The translations under genes were made by a program, and so were the position numbers. Of a stretch of 64,000 nucleotides of DNA, positions 1-7,754 are shown piece after piece; within the stretch, counting starts at the first letter, position 1; every line of letters begins with the position of its first letter. The DNA is taken from positions 124,001-188,000 of the forward strand of contig NZ_LQAQ01000020.1 of the NCBI RefSeq assembly GCF_001583495.1. Direction: 5' to 3'. The notes beneath the pieces were generated by a model. The model was not told the DNA's origin, ran no database searches, and was given only the letters and a program-made list of their open reading frames with translations. This DNA comes from Flammeovirga sp. SJP92 (GTDB lineage: Bacteria; Bacteroidota; Bacteroidia; Cytophagales; Flammeovirgaceae).

Positions 1-256
1 TGTTGACAAGAATATCAATCTTACCGTATACTTCTACTGTTTTATTGACCATTGCCTCAACAGATTCAGCACTTGAAACATCACATTGAACGAAAGTAGC
101 TCCGATTTTTTCAGCGATTTCAGTACCGTCTTTACGACCTGAAATTACTACCTTGGCACCTGCTTCAATAAAGCGTTCAGCCGTTTTCAAGCCAATACCA
201 GAAGTACCGCCAGTCACAATCGCAACTTGGCCTTCTAATGAAAAGAAATTTGCCAT
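1..256 (-). CDS. Short-chain dehydrogenase/reductase, N-terminal part (truncated by window edge)
   Basis: About 85 residues are visible and the C-terminus lies outside the window. The protein starts MANFFSLEGQVAIVTGG and carries the SDR nucleotide-binding motif TGGTSGIG, followed by VISGRK and CDVSS, the usual cofactor-selecting region of a classical SDR Rossmann fold. These enzymes oxidise or reduce alcohols and ketones with NAD(P)H; the substrate cannot be read from this part. R after the second strand (SGRK) mildly favours NADPH, which is inference. It starts 41 bases after the ureohydrolase stop on the same strand, so the two are probably one operon. Confidence 0.85.
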   Translation of the reverse strand, partial: MANFFSLEGQVAIVTGGTSGIGLKTAERFIEAGAKVVISGRKDGTEIAEKIGATFVQCDVSSAESVEAMVNKTVEVYGKIDILVN

Positions 257-297
257 GATATATTTATGGATTAATAATTTAGATCAAACAGAAAAGA

Positions 298-1461
298 TTA
301 TAGCGTTACGTTACCAAACGCTTGTGGCCAGTTCGTAGGGTGGTTTTTACCTCCGTTTCTACGCTTCACATCTGCCGCTAACCAGCAAAGGATTTTCCAG
401 CTTAAGCCTGCGGCAATGTAGCCGAATGTTTTGGCAGGGTCATTTTGTGGAGCATACTCTACTACGTCTGCACCCACCAAGTTTACTTTACCTGACATAC
501 GTACTAATTTCAATACATCATGCACCCAGTTGGCATCTAAACCAAATGGCTCTACAGCTGATGAAGCTGAGTTGTAAACTGGATCAAGACAGTCTAAGTC
601 TAATGAGATATACGTTGGTCCATCACCTACTACTTCAATGATTTTATCAGCCATTTCTCTTGGCGACATCACTCTTGCTTCATCAGCAAAGTAAACGTTC
701 GTACCGAAATTTTTCGCATGACCACCCACAAGACCAGTCATTCTACCACGAATACCAATCTGAATCATTCTTTCAGGATCTACATTACCTTTTGCAAAGT
801 TTTGTGTAAACATGTTTCCTGAGTGGTAAGGATAAGGGAAATCTGCCTCTGTTACCAAATCATAGTGAGCATCAAAGTGAATAACAGAAAGAGGTCCGTA
901 AGTTTCACCTAACGTCAATAAAGGAGCTACTGTAACAGTATGATCACCACCCCACATAAATGGTACGATATGATTATCACAAACAATTTTTCTGTAATGT
1001 TCGATGGCATGTTCCATTTCACCAGCCAAATCAAATTGACCGTATGTATCAATTGTACCGTAATCGATGATATTGGCAAAATCGAAAGGAATGTCAAACT
1101 CACCATTGATCCAAGGTTCAGTCGTACCCATAAAGTTTTTAGAAAGCTCTCTTAATGCTTTAGGACCGTACTTATGAGAAGAGTTCATTGGTGCCGACTT
1201 TTCAAAAGGCATACCAATCACAGCAATGTCAGCGTCTTCTAGATCTCTGGAGAATGGAGCCATAAAAGCACCCAAATAATCTTTATTGATATTACTCAAG
1301 AATTCAATTCCTTGACCGCCACCCATTGTTTTCACTCTATCTAAATGGGCTTTCACATCAGGATGCACCCCATCTCTACTTGTAGAGTTTTTCCAAAGGT
1401 CTTGGTACTTTTCTAATCTTTCTTGAGGAATCGGTGGATACTTTTTGATTTCCTTTTTCAT
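298..1461 (-). CDS. Ureohydrolase (arginase/agmatinase family) with N-terminal extension
   Basis: The 387-residue protein has all the dimetal motifs of the arginase/agmatinase superfamily: GGDHTV, DAHYD and SLDLDCLDP. The family hydrolyses a guanidino group to urea plus an amine in the cytoplasm. About 75 residues precede the catalytic domain, longer than in a typical agmatinase of about 300 residues. Such an extension is also known in guanidine hydrolases of the cyanobacterial GdmH type and in guanidinobutyrase-like enzymes, so agmatinase should not be assumed. No nickel chaperone genes of the type GdmH needs are seen here. It is followed by an SDR gene and preceded by a structured leader with a terminator-like hairpin. 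Family is sure, substrate is open. Confidence 0.88.
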   Translation of the reverse strand: MKKEIKKYPPIPQERLEKYQDLWKNSTSRDGVHPDVKAHLDRVKTMGGGQGIEFLSNINKDYLGAFMAPFSRDLEDADIAVIGMPFEKSAPMNSSHKYGPKALRELSKNFMGTTEPWINGEFDIPFDFANIIDYGTIDTYGQFDLAGEMEHAIEHYRKIVCDNHIVPFMWGGDHTVTVAPLLTLGETYGPLSVIHFDAHYDLVTEADFPYPYHSGNMFTQNFAKGNVDPERMIQIGIRGRMTGLVGGHAKNFGTNVYFADEARVMSPREMADKIIEVVGDGPTYISLDLDCLDPVYNSASSAVEPFGLDANWVHDVLKLVRMSGKVNLVGADVVEYAPQNDPAKTFGYIAAGLSWKILCWLAADVKRRNGGKNHPTNWPQAFGNVTL

Positions 1462-1564
1462 AGTAATCTTAAATTTATCTTAGTAATAATTTTATTATAA
1501 AGTAGTGTAGGTTTTGTAGCTAAACCTTAAAACTATTCAATCGTTCGAATAATAATTCAGTAGT

Positions 1565-1640
1565 TAAAAAACAGAAGCCGTTCTGGCATCTGCACCTAAC
1601 TTAACGGTACTATGGAGAATAAAGTTTCGGAATTAGGTGT
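1565..1640 (-). promoter_or_regulatory. Structured leader with terminator-like hairpin upstream of the ureohydrolase
   Basis: Read on the minus strand, CACCTAA (1639-1633) can pair with TTAGGTG (1599-1593). A hairpin follows (CAGA.GCC 1592-1585 region, loop AGAAC, GGC.TCTG ending 1572), then a run of six T (1571-1566), as in an intrinsic terminator. CCGTT at 1607-1603 can instead pair with AACGG at 1582-1578, which would break the terminator. This is the layout of an attenuator or riboswitch, about 105 bases before the ATG. I could not match it to a known riboswitch class and I find no -7 box for it. The rest of the 1462-1913 gap holds AT-rich DNA with two TTCGAA-centred sites (1541-1550, 1771-1780) and the palindrome GTGATATATCAC at 1852-1863. 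Confidence 0.4.
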
Positions 1641-1913
1641 AACAATTTTGTGAATAACATTGAAGTGAATAGTTATTGGGTTTCTTTAATCATCATTTAA
1701 GAGAAGTATTCATTCTCTTTTGGTTATACAATACTAAAAACTAAAATCCAGTATCTCAAAATAAAAAAAACATTTCGAACAATAAACAATCAAACTACTG
1801 AATAACAGAACATTGCAATTAGTTATACATAAAAAAAAGTGTATAATTTTCGTGATATATCACTAAAAGAAACATGATTCATTGATTTTTATTTACAATT
1901 ATTCTTCACTGTA

Positions 1914-3965
1914 CTAAACATACTTCTTGATTTTATTTTCCTTTCGAATAGATAATTTCTTCATTTTAGATCTTAATGTTGCCTCATTAATTCCCAAAAC
2001 TTCAGATGCACTATTCTTTCCACTTATTTTCCAGTTCAATGAATTCAATATTTCAATGATATACTTCTTTTCGTGATCATCAAGACTCAAAAATATCTGC
2101 TTTTGCTTTACCTTCTCTTGAATATATTCTTCAAAACCTTTTAACCGAAGCGTTTTACCAGTGGAAGACAAAACTGCTTTCTGAAGAATAAATCTCAATT
2201 CTTTAATATTTTCAGGCCAATCATAAGATTGTAATTTTTTTATACTAGCCATTGAAATAGAAAGTGGTTCAATATTATTTCTCTCACAAAATTGCTGGAC
2301 AAAATAATTAGTTAAGTAAGGAATGTCAGCCAATCGGTTTTTCAATTTCGGTAAATGAATTGTGTAGATACTCAGGTATTGATACAGCTCTGTATTGAAA
2401 GCACCTTTTCTTACTAGCTTCAGTAAGTCGGTGGTTGTAGTAATGATAAATCTGATATCATATTTCAGTCTTGCATTTTCTTTTTCTTTCAAAAGGTCTA
2501 ATAAATGTTCTTGATCTTCCACAGACATGTTCTCAATATTTGACAAAGTTAATGTTCCATGGTTGGCCACATCTAATATACTTTTGTTGGAATATTCAGC
2601 ACCAGATTTGCTTTCATAATAACGTGATCGGAAAATAGTTTTAATAGAAGAGTGACAATTATAAACTATACTAGGTTTATCTGATCGATTACTTTTTGCA
2701 ATAATCATATCCGCCACATAATTCTTTCCTGTGCCCTCAGCTCCTTCAATCAATACAGTACTTTTGTGATTGGCTATCCGCTCTACTTCCTGTTCTATAC
2801 TTGACGCAAAACTGCCCACAAAAAGTTCATTCGGTTTATTTTTCTGAGATTCTACTTTCAAAATAGTGTTCTCCTGTTCTAATTCTTCCGTGATTAGATG
2901 TAACTCATTGAGTGTCTCCTGCAATTTTTTTTGTTCTTTTCTTCTTTCTGTAATATCATAACCTATCAAGTAAGATTGTTGCACTCCATTGGTATCTAAT
3001 GTAATAATGGAGCTTTTCAGGTACTTAACAGGCCTACACTTACTCTTATAAATAATAAGTTCGTTTTCAGTATCTTGATGACACTCTTCAAAAACAGATG
3101 AAATATCTTCTTTCAGCAGTTCACTACCTAAAATATTCTCTGCGAATTGATTGATAAAATTCACATTATTTTTCTCATCAAAACCAATCACATACAAACT
3201 TACTTCTTTGATCAATCGGTTAAAATTCTGGGACAAAAGGTATAATTCTTCTTTGTTTTTGGTACCAATATAGAGATCGGAAATCAAATCAAGGTTAAAT
3301 AGTAGGATTGAAAAAATAATGGCATACTCAGAAGTATAAACTGATACTTCAATCATTCCTATATCAATAAAAACATCGTATATATTACTGACTAGAAATA
3401 GTAAGAATACAATAATGTGAAGCTGATATTTGAAATTACTTCTATTAAAATTAGAAATTGAAATCATCCAAATAAAATAAGTGATGGTGCTTACATAAAA
3501 AACGAGCACTGATATTTCATAAACCTCTGAAGAGGTGGCTTTGAGAATATAGTATTTCTGATGACCAAGAAGTAATAATTCAACAATTTCAAATTGACCA
3601 TCAAACATAAAACTTGTGTTCTCAAAGAAAAGAATGGCAGTAATGAATAGTGTAATGGTAGAAACTATATAAAAAGGAATTTTTCCTCTCTCCTTATTAT
3701 AAAGGTAAATAACCAAAAAAATGGCCTGCATCAACATCAAATAAGTAAACACAACCAAAGCCAGCATTTTCCGGTATTGCTCCACATCATTTTTCATATG
3801 CATAAAAGTGGTCGACAAAATAAATAAACTAGAAAGGATACATATACCGCTGTAAGTAAATTGAATTTTCTTTTGCTTCGTTAATACATAATTCAGTATA
3901 TACAATATCGATAAGGCAATAAAAACCCCTGCAAGGATAAGATTGACAGTGTTGATAATTCCCAT
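1914..3965 (-). CDS. Membrane-bound sigma54-activator-like regulator with degenerate AAA+ domain
   Basis: The 683-residue protein has about seven hydrophobic helices in residues 1-230, a PAS domain (about 245-350), a short coiled coil, an AAA+ domain of the NtrC type (about 385-610) and a C-terminal Fis-type helix-turn-helix (NWKISGKNSASEVLGINEATL). Walker A is present (GAEGTGKN, residues 408-415). The sigma54-contact loop GAFTGA is absent: SGAEYSNK stands in that region. Walker B reads GTLTLSNIENM, without the usual DE. Both arginine-finger positions are changed (FNTELYQYL against FRxDLYYRL). It therefore probably senses a signal in the membrane and binds DNA without ATP-driven sigma54 activation. 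That is inference; the domain calls rest on visible motifs. Its targets may be the neighbouring genes. Confidence 0.8.
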   Translation of the reverse strand: MGIINTVNLILAGVFIALSILYILNYVLTKQKKIQFTYSGICILSSLFILSTTFMHMKNDVEQYRKMLALVVFTYLMLMQAIFLVIYLYNKERGKIPFYIVSTITLFITAILFFENTSFMFDGQFEIVELLLLGHQKYYILKATSSEVYEISVLVFYVSTITYFIWMISISNFNRSNFKYQLHIIVFLLFLVSNIYDVFIDIGMIEVSVYTSEYAIIFSILLFNLDLISDLYIGTKNKEELYLLSQNFNRLIKEVSLYVIGFDEKNNVNFINQFAENILGSELLKEDISSVFEECHQDTENELIIYKSKCRPVKYLKSSIITLDTNGVQQSYLIGYDITERRKEQKKLQETLNELHLITEELEQENTILKVESQKNKPNELFVGSFASSIEQEVERIANHKSTVLIEGAEGTGKNYVADMIIAKSNRSDKPSIVYNCHSSIKTIFRSRYYESKSGAEYSNKSILDVANHGTLTLSNIENMSVEDQEHLLDLLKEKENARLKYDIRFIITTTTDLLKLVRKGAFNTELYQYLSIYTIHLPKLKNRLADIPYLTNYFVQQFCERNNIEPLSISMASIKKLQSYDWPENIKELRFILQKAVLSSTGKTLRLKGFEEYIQEKVKQKQIFLSLDDHEKKYIIEILNSLNWKISGKNSASEVLGINEATLRSKMKKLSIRKENKIKKYV

Positions 3966-4100
3966 TTTGTAGTTTTTGGTATAGTTATATTCGTTTTTTG
4001 AACAAAATTTTTGAAGAAGTTGTAAGTTGTAAATGCAGGAAATTAAAATGTTCCGTTACTTCATTATCCCTTATCATTCCTAACGTGCATTCATCTCATT

Positions 4101-4119
4101 TACTTTTGTTCTAGTACTT
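4101..4119 (+). promoter_or_regulatory. Promoter-like module, -7 box plus TAGTACTT
   Basis: TACTTTTG (4101-4108) fits the Bacteroidota -7 consensus TAnnTTTG. Three bases later comes TAGTACTT (4112-4119). The same arrangement recurs at 29309-29291 on the minus strand, and similar forms occur near 10028, 46731 and 49534. It would give the HNH-AP2 gene a leader of about 185 bases. The rest of the 3966-4300 gap also holds TCGTTCGAAT at 4251-4260, shared with 1541-1550. Confidence 0.45.
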
Positions 4120-4300
4120 AAAAATAAAGATTTATAAGAATTAAAATTATAGAAAACTTACTTAAAACACATCATTTACTTTGTTACTCCAATTATCACT
4201 TAATAATTGCGAACACCTTAACATATAACACAACAAATTTAATTAATCATTCGTTCGAATTATAAACTTAATAATCCTAATTGCTTTAATACTTTATACC

Positions 4301-4852
4301 ATGTTATGTAAAATCAAATTGAAGAATACGGATGAATGTGTACTTATTTCAAGTCAAACGTTCGAATTTATAGAGAACAATGAATATTATAAGGAAATAA
4401 AACTCCTAGAAAACCTCAGAAAACATGTGAGTGGCTACATATTCTTCCAAAAGAATTACCCGAAAGTGGATGGAAAATATCAGAACGTGACCATCTACCT
4501 TCATAAACTTGTAGCTGAACGTTTCGTTAAAAAACCCCTTACAGATAAAAGGCTTTTTGTCAGAAATAAGAATGGAGATACACTGGACTGCAGAGAAGAA
4601 AATCTGGAATGGGTTACAATGGCAGACTTAAGGAGACATCAAACACACCGAAATAAAACAGGCTATAGAGGTGTAGTTCAAGTAAGTAAGAATTCTTTCC
4701 GTGCTGTATTGTATTCAGGAGGCAAACGGCATGACTTAGGAGTATACAAGTCGGCTCAAGCCGCCGCCGATGCTTACAATCAGTATTCTGAAAAACTTTT
4801 CGGTGAAACCAAGGGACTAAACAGGGTCCACGCTTCTTCAGTAAAAAAATGA
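4301..4852 (+). CDS. HNH-AP2 domain DNA-binding protein, HNH catalytic pair lost
   Basis: The 183-residue protein has an HNH_3-like middle part (HKLVAERFV, then VRNKNGDTLDCREENLEW, residues 87-104) and an AP2 DNA-binding domain at the C-terminus (GYRGVVQVSK through AAADAYNQYS, about residues 121-178). This pairing is typical of free-standing homing-type endonucleases. In active family members the middle motif reads VDHxDG or VNHKDG; here it is VRNKNG, so the Asp/Asn and the catalytic His are both replaced. The final Asn of EENL remains. It may be an inactive endonuclease or one recruited as a DNA-binding regulator. It stands alone with its own terminator and does not sit in an intron or intein. 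Confidence 0.82.
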   Translation: MLCKIKLKNTDECVLISSQTFEFIENNEYYKEIKLLENLRKHVSGYIFFQKNYPKVDGKYQNVTIYLHKLVAERFVKKPLTDKRLFVRNKNGDTLDCREENLEWVTMADLRRHQTHRNKTGYRGVVQVSKNSFRAVLYSGGKRHDLGVYKSAQAAADAYNQYSEKLFGETKGLNRVHASSVKK

Positions 4853-4880
4853 ATGAAGTCAAATCACCTCACTATATAAT

Positions 4881-4920
4881 AAAGGCCTAAAGTGAATTTA
4901 CACCCTAGGCCTTTTATATT
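4881..4920. terminator. Intrinsic terminator
   Basis: AAAGGCCTA (4881-4889) pairs with TAGGCCTTT (4906-4914) across a 16-base loop. It lies between the convergent HNH-AP2 and HAD genes. The T-rich stretch follows on the plus strand; A-rich DNA on the other side could serve the minus strand. Confidence 0.7.
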
Positions 4921-4934
4921 TTTCTTGAAATTTT

Positions 4935-5672
4935 CTATTGGAAAATCGTTGTCCAATCTCTTATGCTCAACGTGCCAAATCCCTTTTCTTTACATTCAGC
5001 AATATACTGATCTGGTTTAGCATACTCCCCTGACTCTTTGTGATCATGGATAACCAAATATGATTTTTTGGTAGCAAATTCCATCATTTCATAATCTCCT
5101 GCTGAGTTTCCGAAAGCAAACATTGGTTCATATCCCGCTTCTTTCAGGTTTTGTACCTTCCCTTCATACTCATTGACCCTTACTGCCATGTTAGTACCAA
5201 TCACATCATCAAACATTGGAAGACTTGTCTTCGCTGCTACTTGAGCAAAATACTCTTCTGAAGCAGTACATAAAATGACTTTAAAATCATTTGCTTTCAA
5301 GTACTCTACTAATTCAAGCATGGGCTGATACACTTTCGCTTTATTATCCGCAAAGTATTCATCCACGTACTTTTTATAATTTTCATCTTTTGTCAATGCG
5401 ACTAAAGCTTTCACTAAATCATCTTTTGATTTGACCTCAGCTTTAGAATATTTTTTAGTAAAAAGAGCAATCTCATAGGTAGGCGATTCTGAAATCATCG
5501 TACCATCCATATCAAATGTAGCCACTCTACCTTTTTTAGGTGCTTTTTTGACCATTTTGATCAATTCGCTCCTCATTGGTTCATTCCAGCTTTTAAGATC
5601 CTGTGCATTAATCATGCTTGCAGAAAGAAATGTAATTAATGGTAACAGGAAAAGTTTTAATGTAATCTTCAT
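4935..5672 (-). CDS. Secreted HAD-superfamily phosphatase
   Basis: The 245-residue protein begins with a signal peptide (MKITLKLFLLPLITFLSASM, cleavage probably after INA). It has the HAD motifs: DMDGT with both catalytic Asp, CTAS as motif II, and FGNSAGDYEMM as motif IV. It should be a periplasmic or exported phosphomonoesterase; the substrate is unknown. The fold resembles phosphoserine-phosphatase-like HAD enzymes with a helical cap, which is an inference from spacing. It is transcribed divergently from arylsulfatase A across a 299-base gap, so both could belong to one nutrient-scavenging response. Confidence 0.85.
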   Translation of the reverse strand: MKITLKLFLLPLITFLSASMINAQDLKSWNEPMRSELIKMVKKAPKKGRVATFDMDGTMISESPTYEIALFTKKYSKAEVKSKDDLVKALVALTKDENYKKYVDEYFADNKAKVYQPMLELVEYLKANDFKVILCTASEEYFAQVAAKTSLPMFDDVIGTNMAVRVNEYEGKVQNLKEAGYEPMFAFGNSAGDYEMMEFATKKSYLVIHDHKESGEYAKPDQYIAECKEKGFGTLSIRDWTTIFQ

Positions 5673-5971
5673 ATCAAAATTCAGTAGATAATTATGTTTA
5701 TAATCAAACTAAACGTTTAACATCAAACAATGTTTCATTTTCTTATAAAATTTACCAATTTCAATTAGTAATTGCTTCATACAGCACAAATTGTTTATAA
5801 CTTCTCTTGAAAAGTTCAAAGGTGATGTTTTTCTATTAAGAATAATCCATTTAGAACATATCAGCCCATTTCATGAACATATAAGTACATTCTTAACCAT
5901 TTTCTATACCGTTTATCTAAGAGTATTATTTGTACATACGTGATTTAATTAATTCATTTTTAGATACGGAG
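5673..5971. other. Divergent intergenic region
   Basis: This AT-rich region must hold the promoters of the HAD phosphatase (leftward) and arylsulfatase A (rightward). A near match to the -7 box with one extra base, TATTATTTG, lies at about 5925-5933, giving arylsulfatase A a leader of about 30-40 bases. No clear operator or riboswitch is seen. Confidence 0.3.
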
Positions 5972-7543
5972 ATGAAAAAAGTATTATTATCTATCCTAGC
6001 GTTTATTACTATCCTTCCTGCGATGGCTGGTGATAAACCAACTAAGAAGTCGCCAAAGAAACCTAACATTGTCATTCTTTGGGGAGACGACATCGGACAA
6101 TTCAACTTGTCTTTCTGGAACAGAGGACAAATGGGGTATATGACTCCTAACATCGACAGAATCGCTGAAGAAGGTATTGCATTTACAGACTACTATGGCG
6201 AGCAGTCGTGTACAGCAGGTAGATCTGCATTTATGACCGGTCAAAGCCCAATCCGTTCGGGTTTATCTAAAGTAGGTTTGCCTGGCGCACCTGCCGGATT
6301 CAAAAACGAGCACCCTTCTATTGCTTGGTTATTGAAGAGAGAAGGATATTCTACGGCACAATTTGGTAAAAATCACTTTGGTGATAAAGATGAGCAGTTG
6401 CCTACCAACCACGGTTTTGATGAGTTCTTTGGTAACTTATACCACTTGAACGCTGAAGAGGAGCCAGAACACGAGGACTACCCTAAAGAGGAGTGGTTCA
6501 AAGAAAAGTTTGCTCCAAGAGGTGTAATCCACTCTTTTGCTGATGGTAGAGTTTCTGATACAGGTCCATTGACAAAGAAAAGAATGGAAACTGTTGACCG
6601 TGAAATCACTGACAGAACTTTAGAGTGGTTAGACGAGAAAGCAGATGACGATAAGCCATTCTTCTTGTGGTACAACACGGTAGGTATGCACTACCCTACT
6701 TACCCTTCGGAAGATATCAAAGGTATTTCTGGAATGGAAGGTGATACTTTCTATGCTGACGCAATGGTAGATCACGATAGAAACATCGGTAAGGTATTAG
6801 CAAAATTAGAGGAATTGGGTATGATGGAAAACACGATCATCATGTACTCTACTGACAACGGTCCTCACTACAACGAATGGCCTGATGGTGCTGTAACTCC
6901 ATACAGATCAGAGAAAAACACCAACTGGGAAGGTGCCTACAGAATCCCTTGTCACGTAATGTGGAAAGGCACTATTCCTGAGGGAAAAGTATTAAACGGT
7001 ATTGTTTCTCACCAAGACTGGTTGCCAACATTATTATCAGCAGCAGGAGTTGAAAACATCAAAGAAGAAATTGAATCAGGTATTTCTTACATGGGAAGAA
7101 ACGTTCAAACTACAATCGATGGCTACAACATGCTTCCTTACTTCAAAGGTGAAGTAGCTGAATCTCCAAGAGAAACTTTCATTTATACATCTGATGATGG
7201 TGATATCACGGCAATCAGAATGGGTGATTGGAAAGTAGTTTACATGGAGCAAAGAGCGAAAACTTTAGCGTTATGGTTAGAGCCATTTGTAGAGTTAAGA
7301 GCTCCAAAAGTATTCAATATCAGAAGAGATCCATACGAGCGTGCAGATACAGATTCGAACTCGTACTGGCACTGGTTATCGAAGAGACCATTCTTCTTAT
7401 ACAAAGGTGGTTACACTGCAGGACAGTTTATCCAATCATTATATAAATATCCACAAATCCAATCTATTGACAGTTTCACTATCGATAAGGTAATGGATCA
7501 GTACAATAAGTGGAATGAGGATAGATTAAAATCTCAAAAATAG
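5972..7543 (+). CDS. Secreted arylsulfatase A (formylglycine-type)
   Basis: The S1-type sulfatase hydrolyses sulfate esters outside the cytoplasm. The start at 5972 is chosen over the longer frame at 5930 because a signal peptide (MKKVLLSILAFITILPAMAG) begins there; the mature form follows. It has the metal site ILWGDDIGQ and the formylglycine motif CTAGR with Cys80, which must be oxidised by a maturase not found in this window. KNHFGD, NTVGMHYPTY and STDNGPHYNEW are further conserved blocks. Arylsulfatase B, near the other end of the window, is a same-length paralogue that aligns without gaps and is about four-fifths identical by eye. Copy A uses many C-ending codons (AAC, ATC, TTC), suggesting strong expression. 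The sugar or aromatic substrate is unknown. Confidence 0.93.
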   Translation: MKKVLLSILAFITILPAMAGDKPTKKSPKKPNIVILWGDDIGQFNLSFWNRGQMGYMTPNIDRIAEEGIAFTDYYGEQSCTAGRSAFMTGQSPIRSGLSKVGLPGAPAGFKNEHPSIAWLLKREGYSTAQFGKNHFGDKDEQLPTNHGFDEFFGNLYHLNAEEEPEHEDYPKEEWFKEKFAPRGVIHSFADGRVSDTGPLTKKRMETVDREITDRTLEWLDEKADDDKPFFLWYNTVGMHYPTYPSEDIKGISGMEGDTFYADAMVDHDRNIGKVLAKLEELGMMENTIIMYSTDNGPHYNEWPDGAVTPYRSEKNTNWEGAYRIPCHVMWKGTIPEGKVLNGIVSHQDWLPTLLSAAGVENIKEEIESGISYMGRNVQTTIDGYNMLPYFKGEVAESPRETFIYTSDDGDITAIRMGDWKVVYMEQRAKTLALWLEPFVELRAPKVFNIRRDPYERADTDSNSYWHWLSKRPFFLYKGGYTAGQFIQSLYKYPQIQSIDSFTIDKVMDQYNKWNEDRLKSQK

Positions 7544-7711
7544 CTTAGAACATGTTTGGAGCCTTGATTTCTAGAAATTAAAGGTTCCAAACTAAAGCTT
7601 CGGTAATTGTAGAATAAATGACTACTTAACTAAAAACTGAAACCAATTATTAGTACATAACTGGAACCTATATTTTAGAAATGAGGTTATAAACATTCTC
7701 TCAACAAAGAG

Positions 7712-7742
7712 CCTCTAGTTTTAATAACTAGAGGTTTCTTTA
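7712..7742 (+). terminator. Intrinsic terminator after arylsulfatase A
   Basis: CCTCTAGTT (7712-7720) pairs perfectly with AACTAGAGG (7726-7734) around TTAAT, followed by TTTCTTTA. It is 170 bases after the stop codon and only 13 bases before the AraC gene, so it should separate the two transcripts. Confidence 0.8.
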
Positions 7743-7754
7743 TAAATTGGAAAT

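Noticed and set aside
1571-1650. Possible 5S rRNA fragment
   Set aside because: On the minus strand, ACACCTAATTCCGAA and TAGTACCGTTAAG recall 5S motifs, but their order and spacing do not fit 5S and there is no neighbouring 16S or 23S.
5930-5971. Longer N-terminus of arylsulfatase A from ATG 5930
   Set aside because: It would place 14 polar residues before a perfect signal peptide. The same logic moves the starts of the M3 peptidase, the first OmpA-like gene, receiver-CRP and arylsulfatase B.
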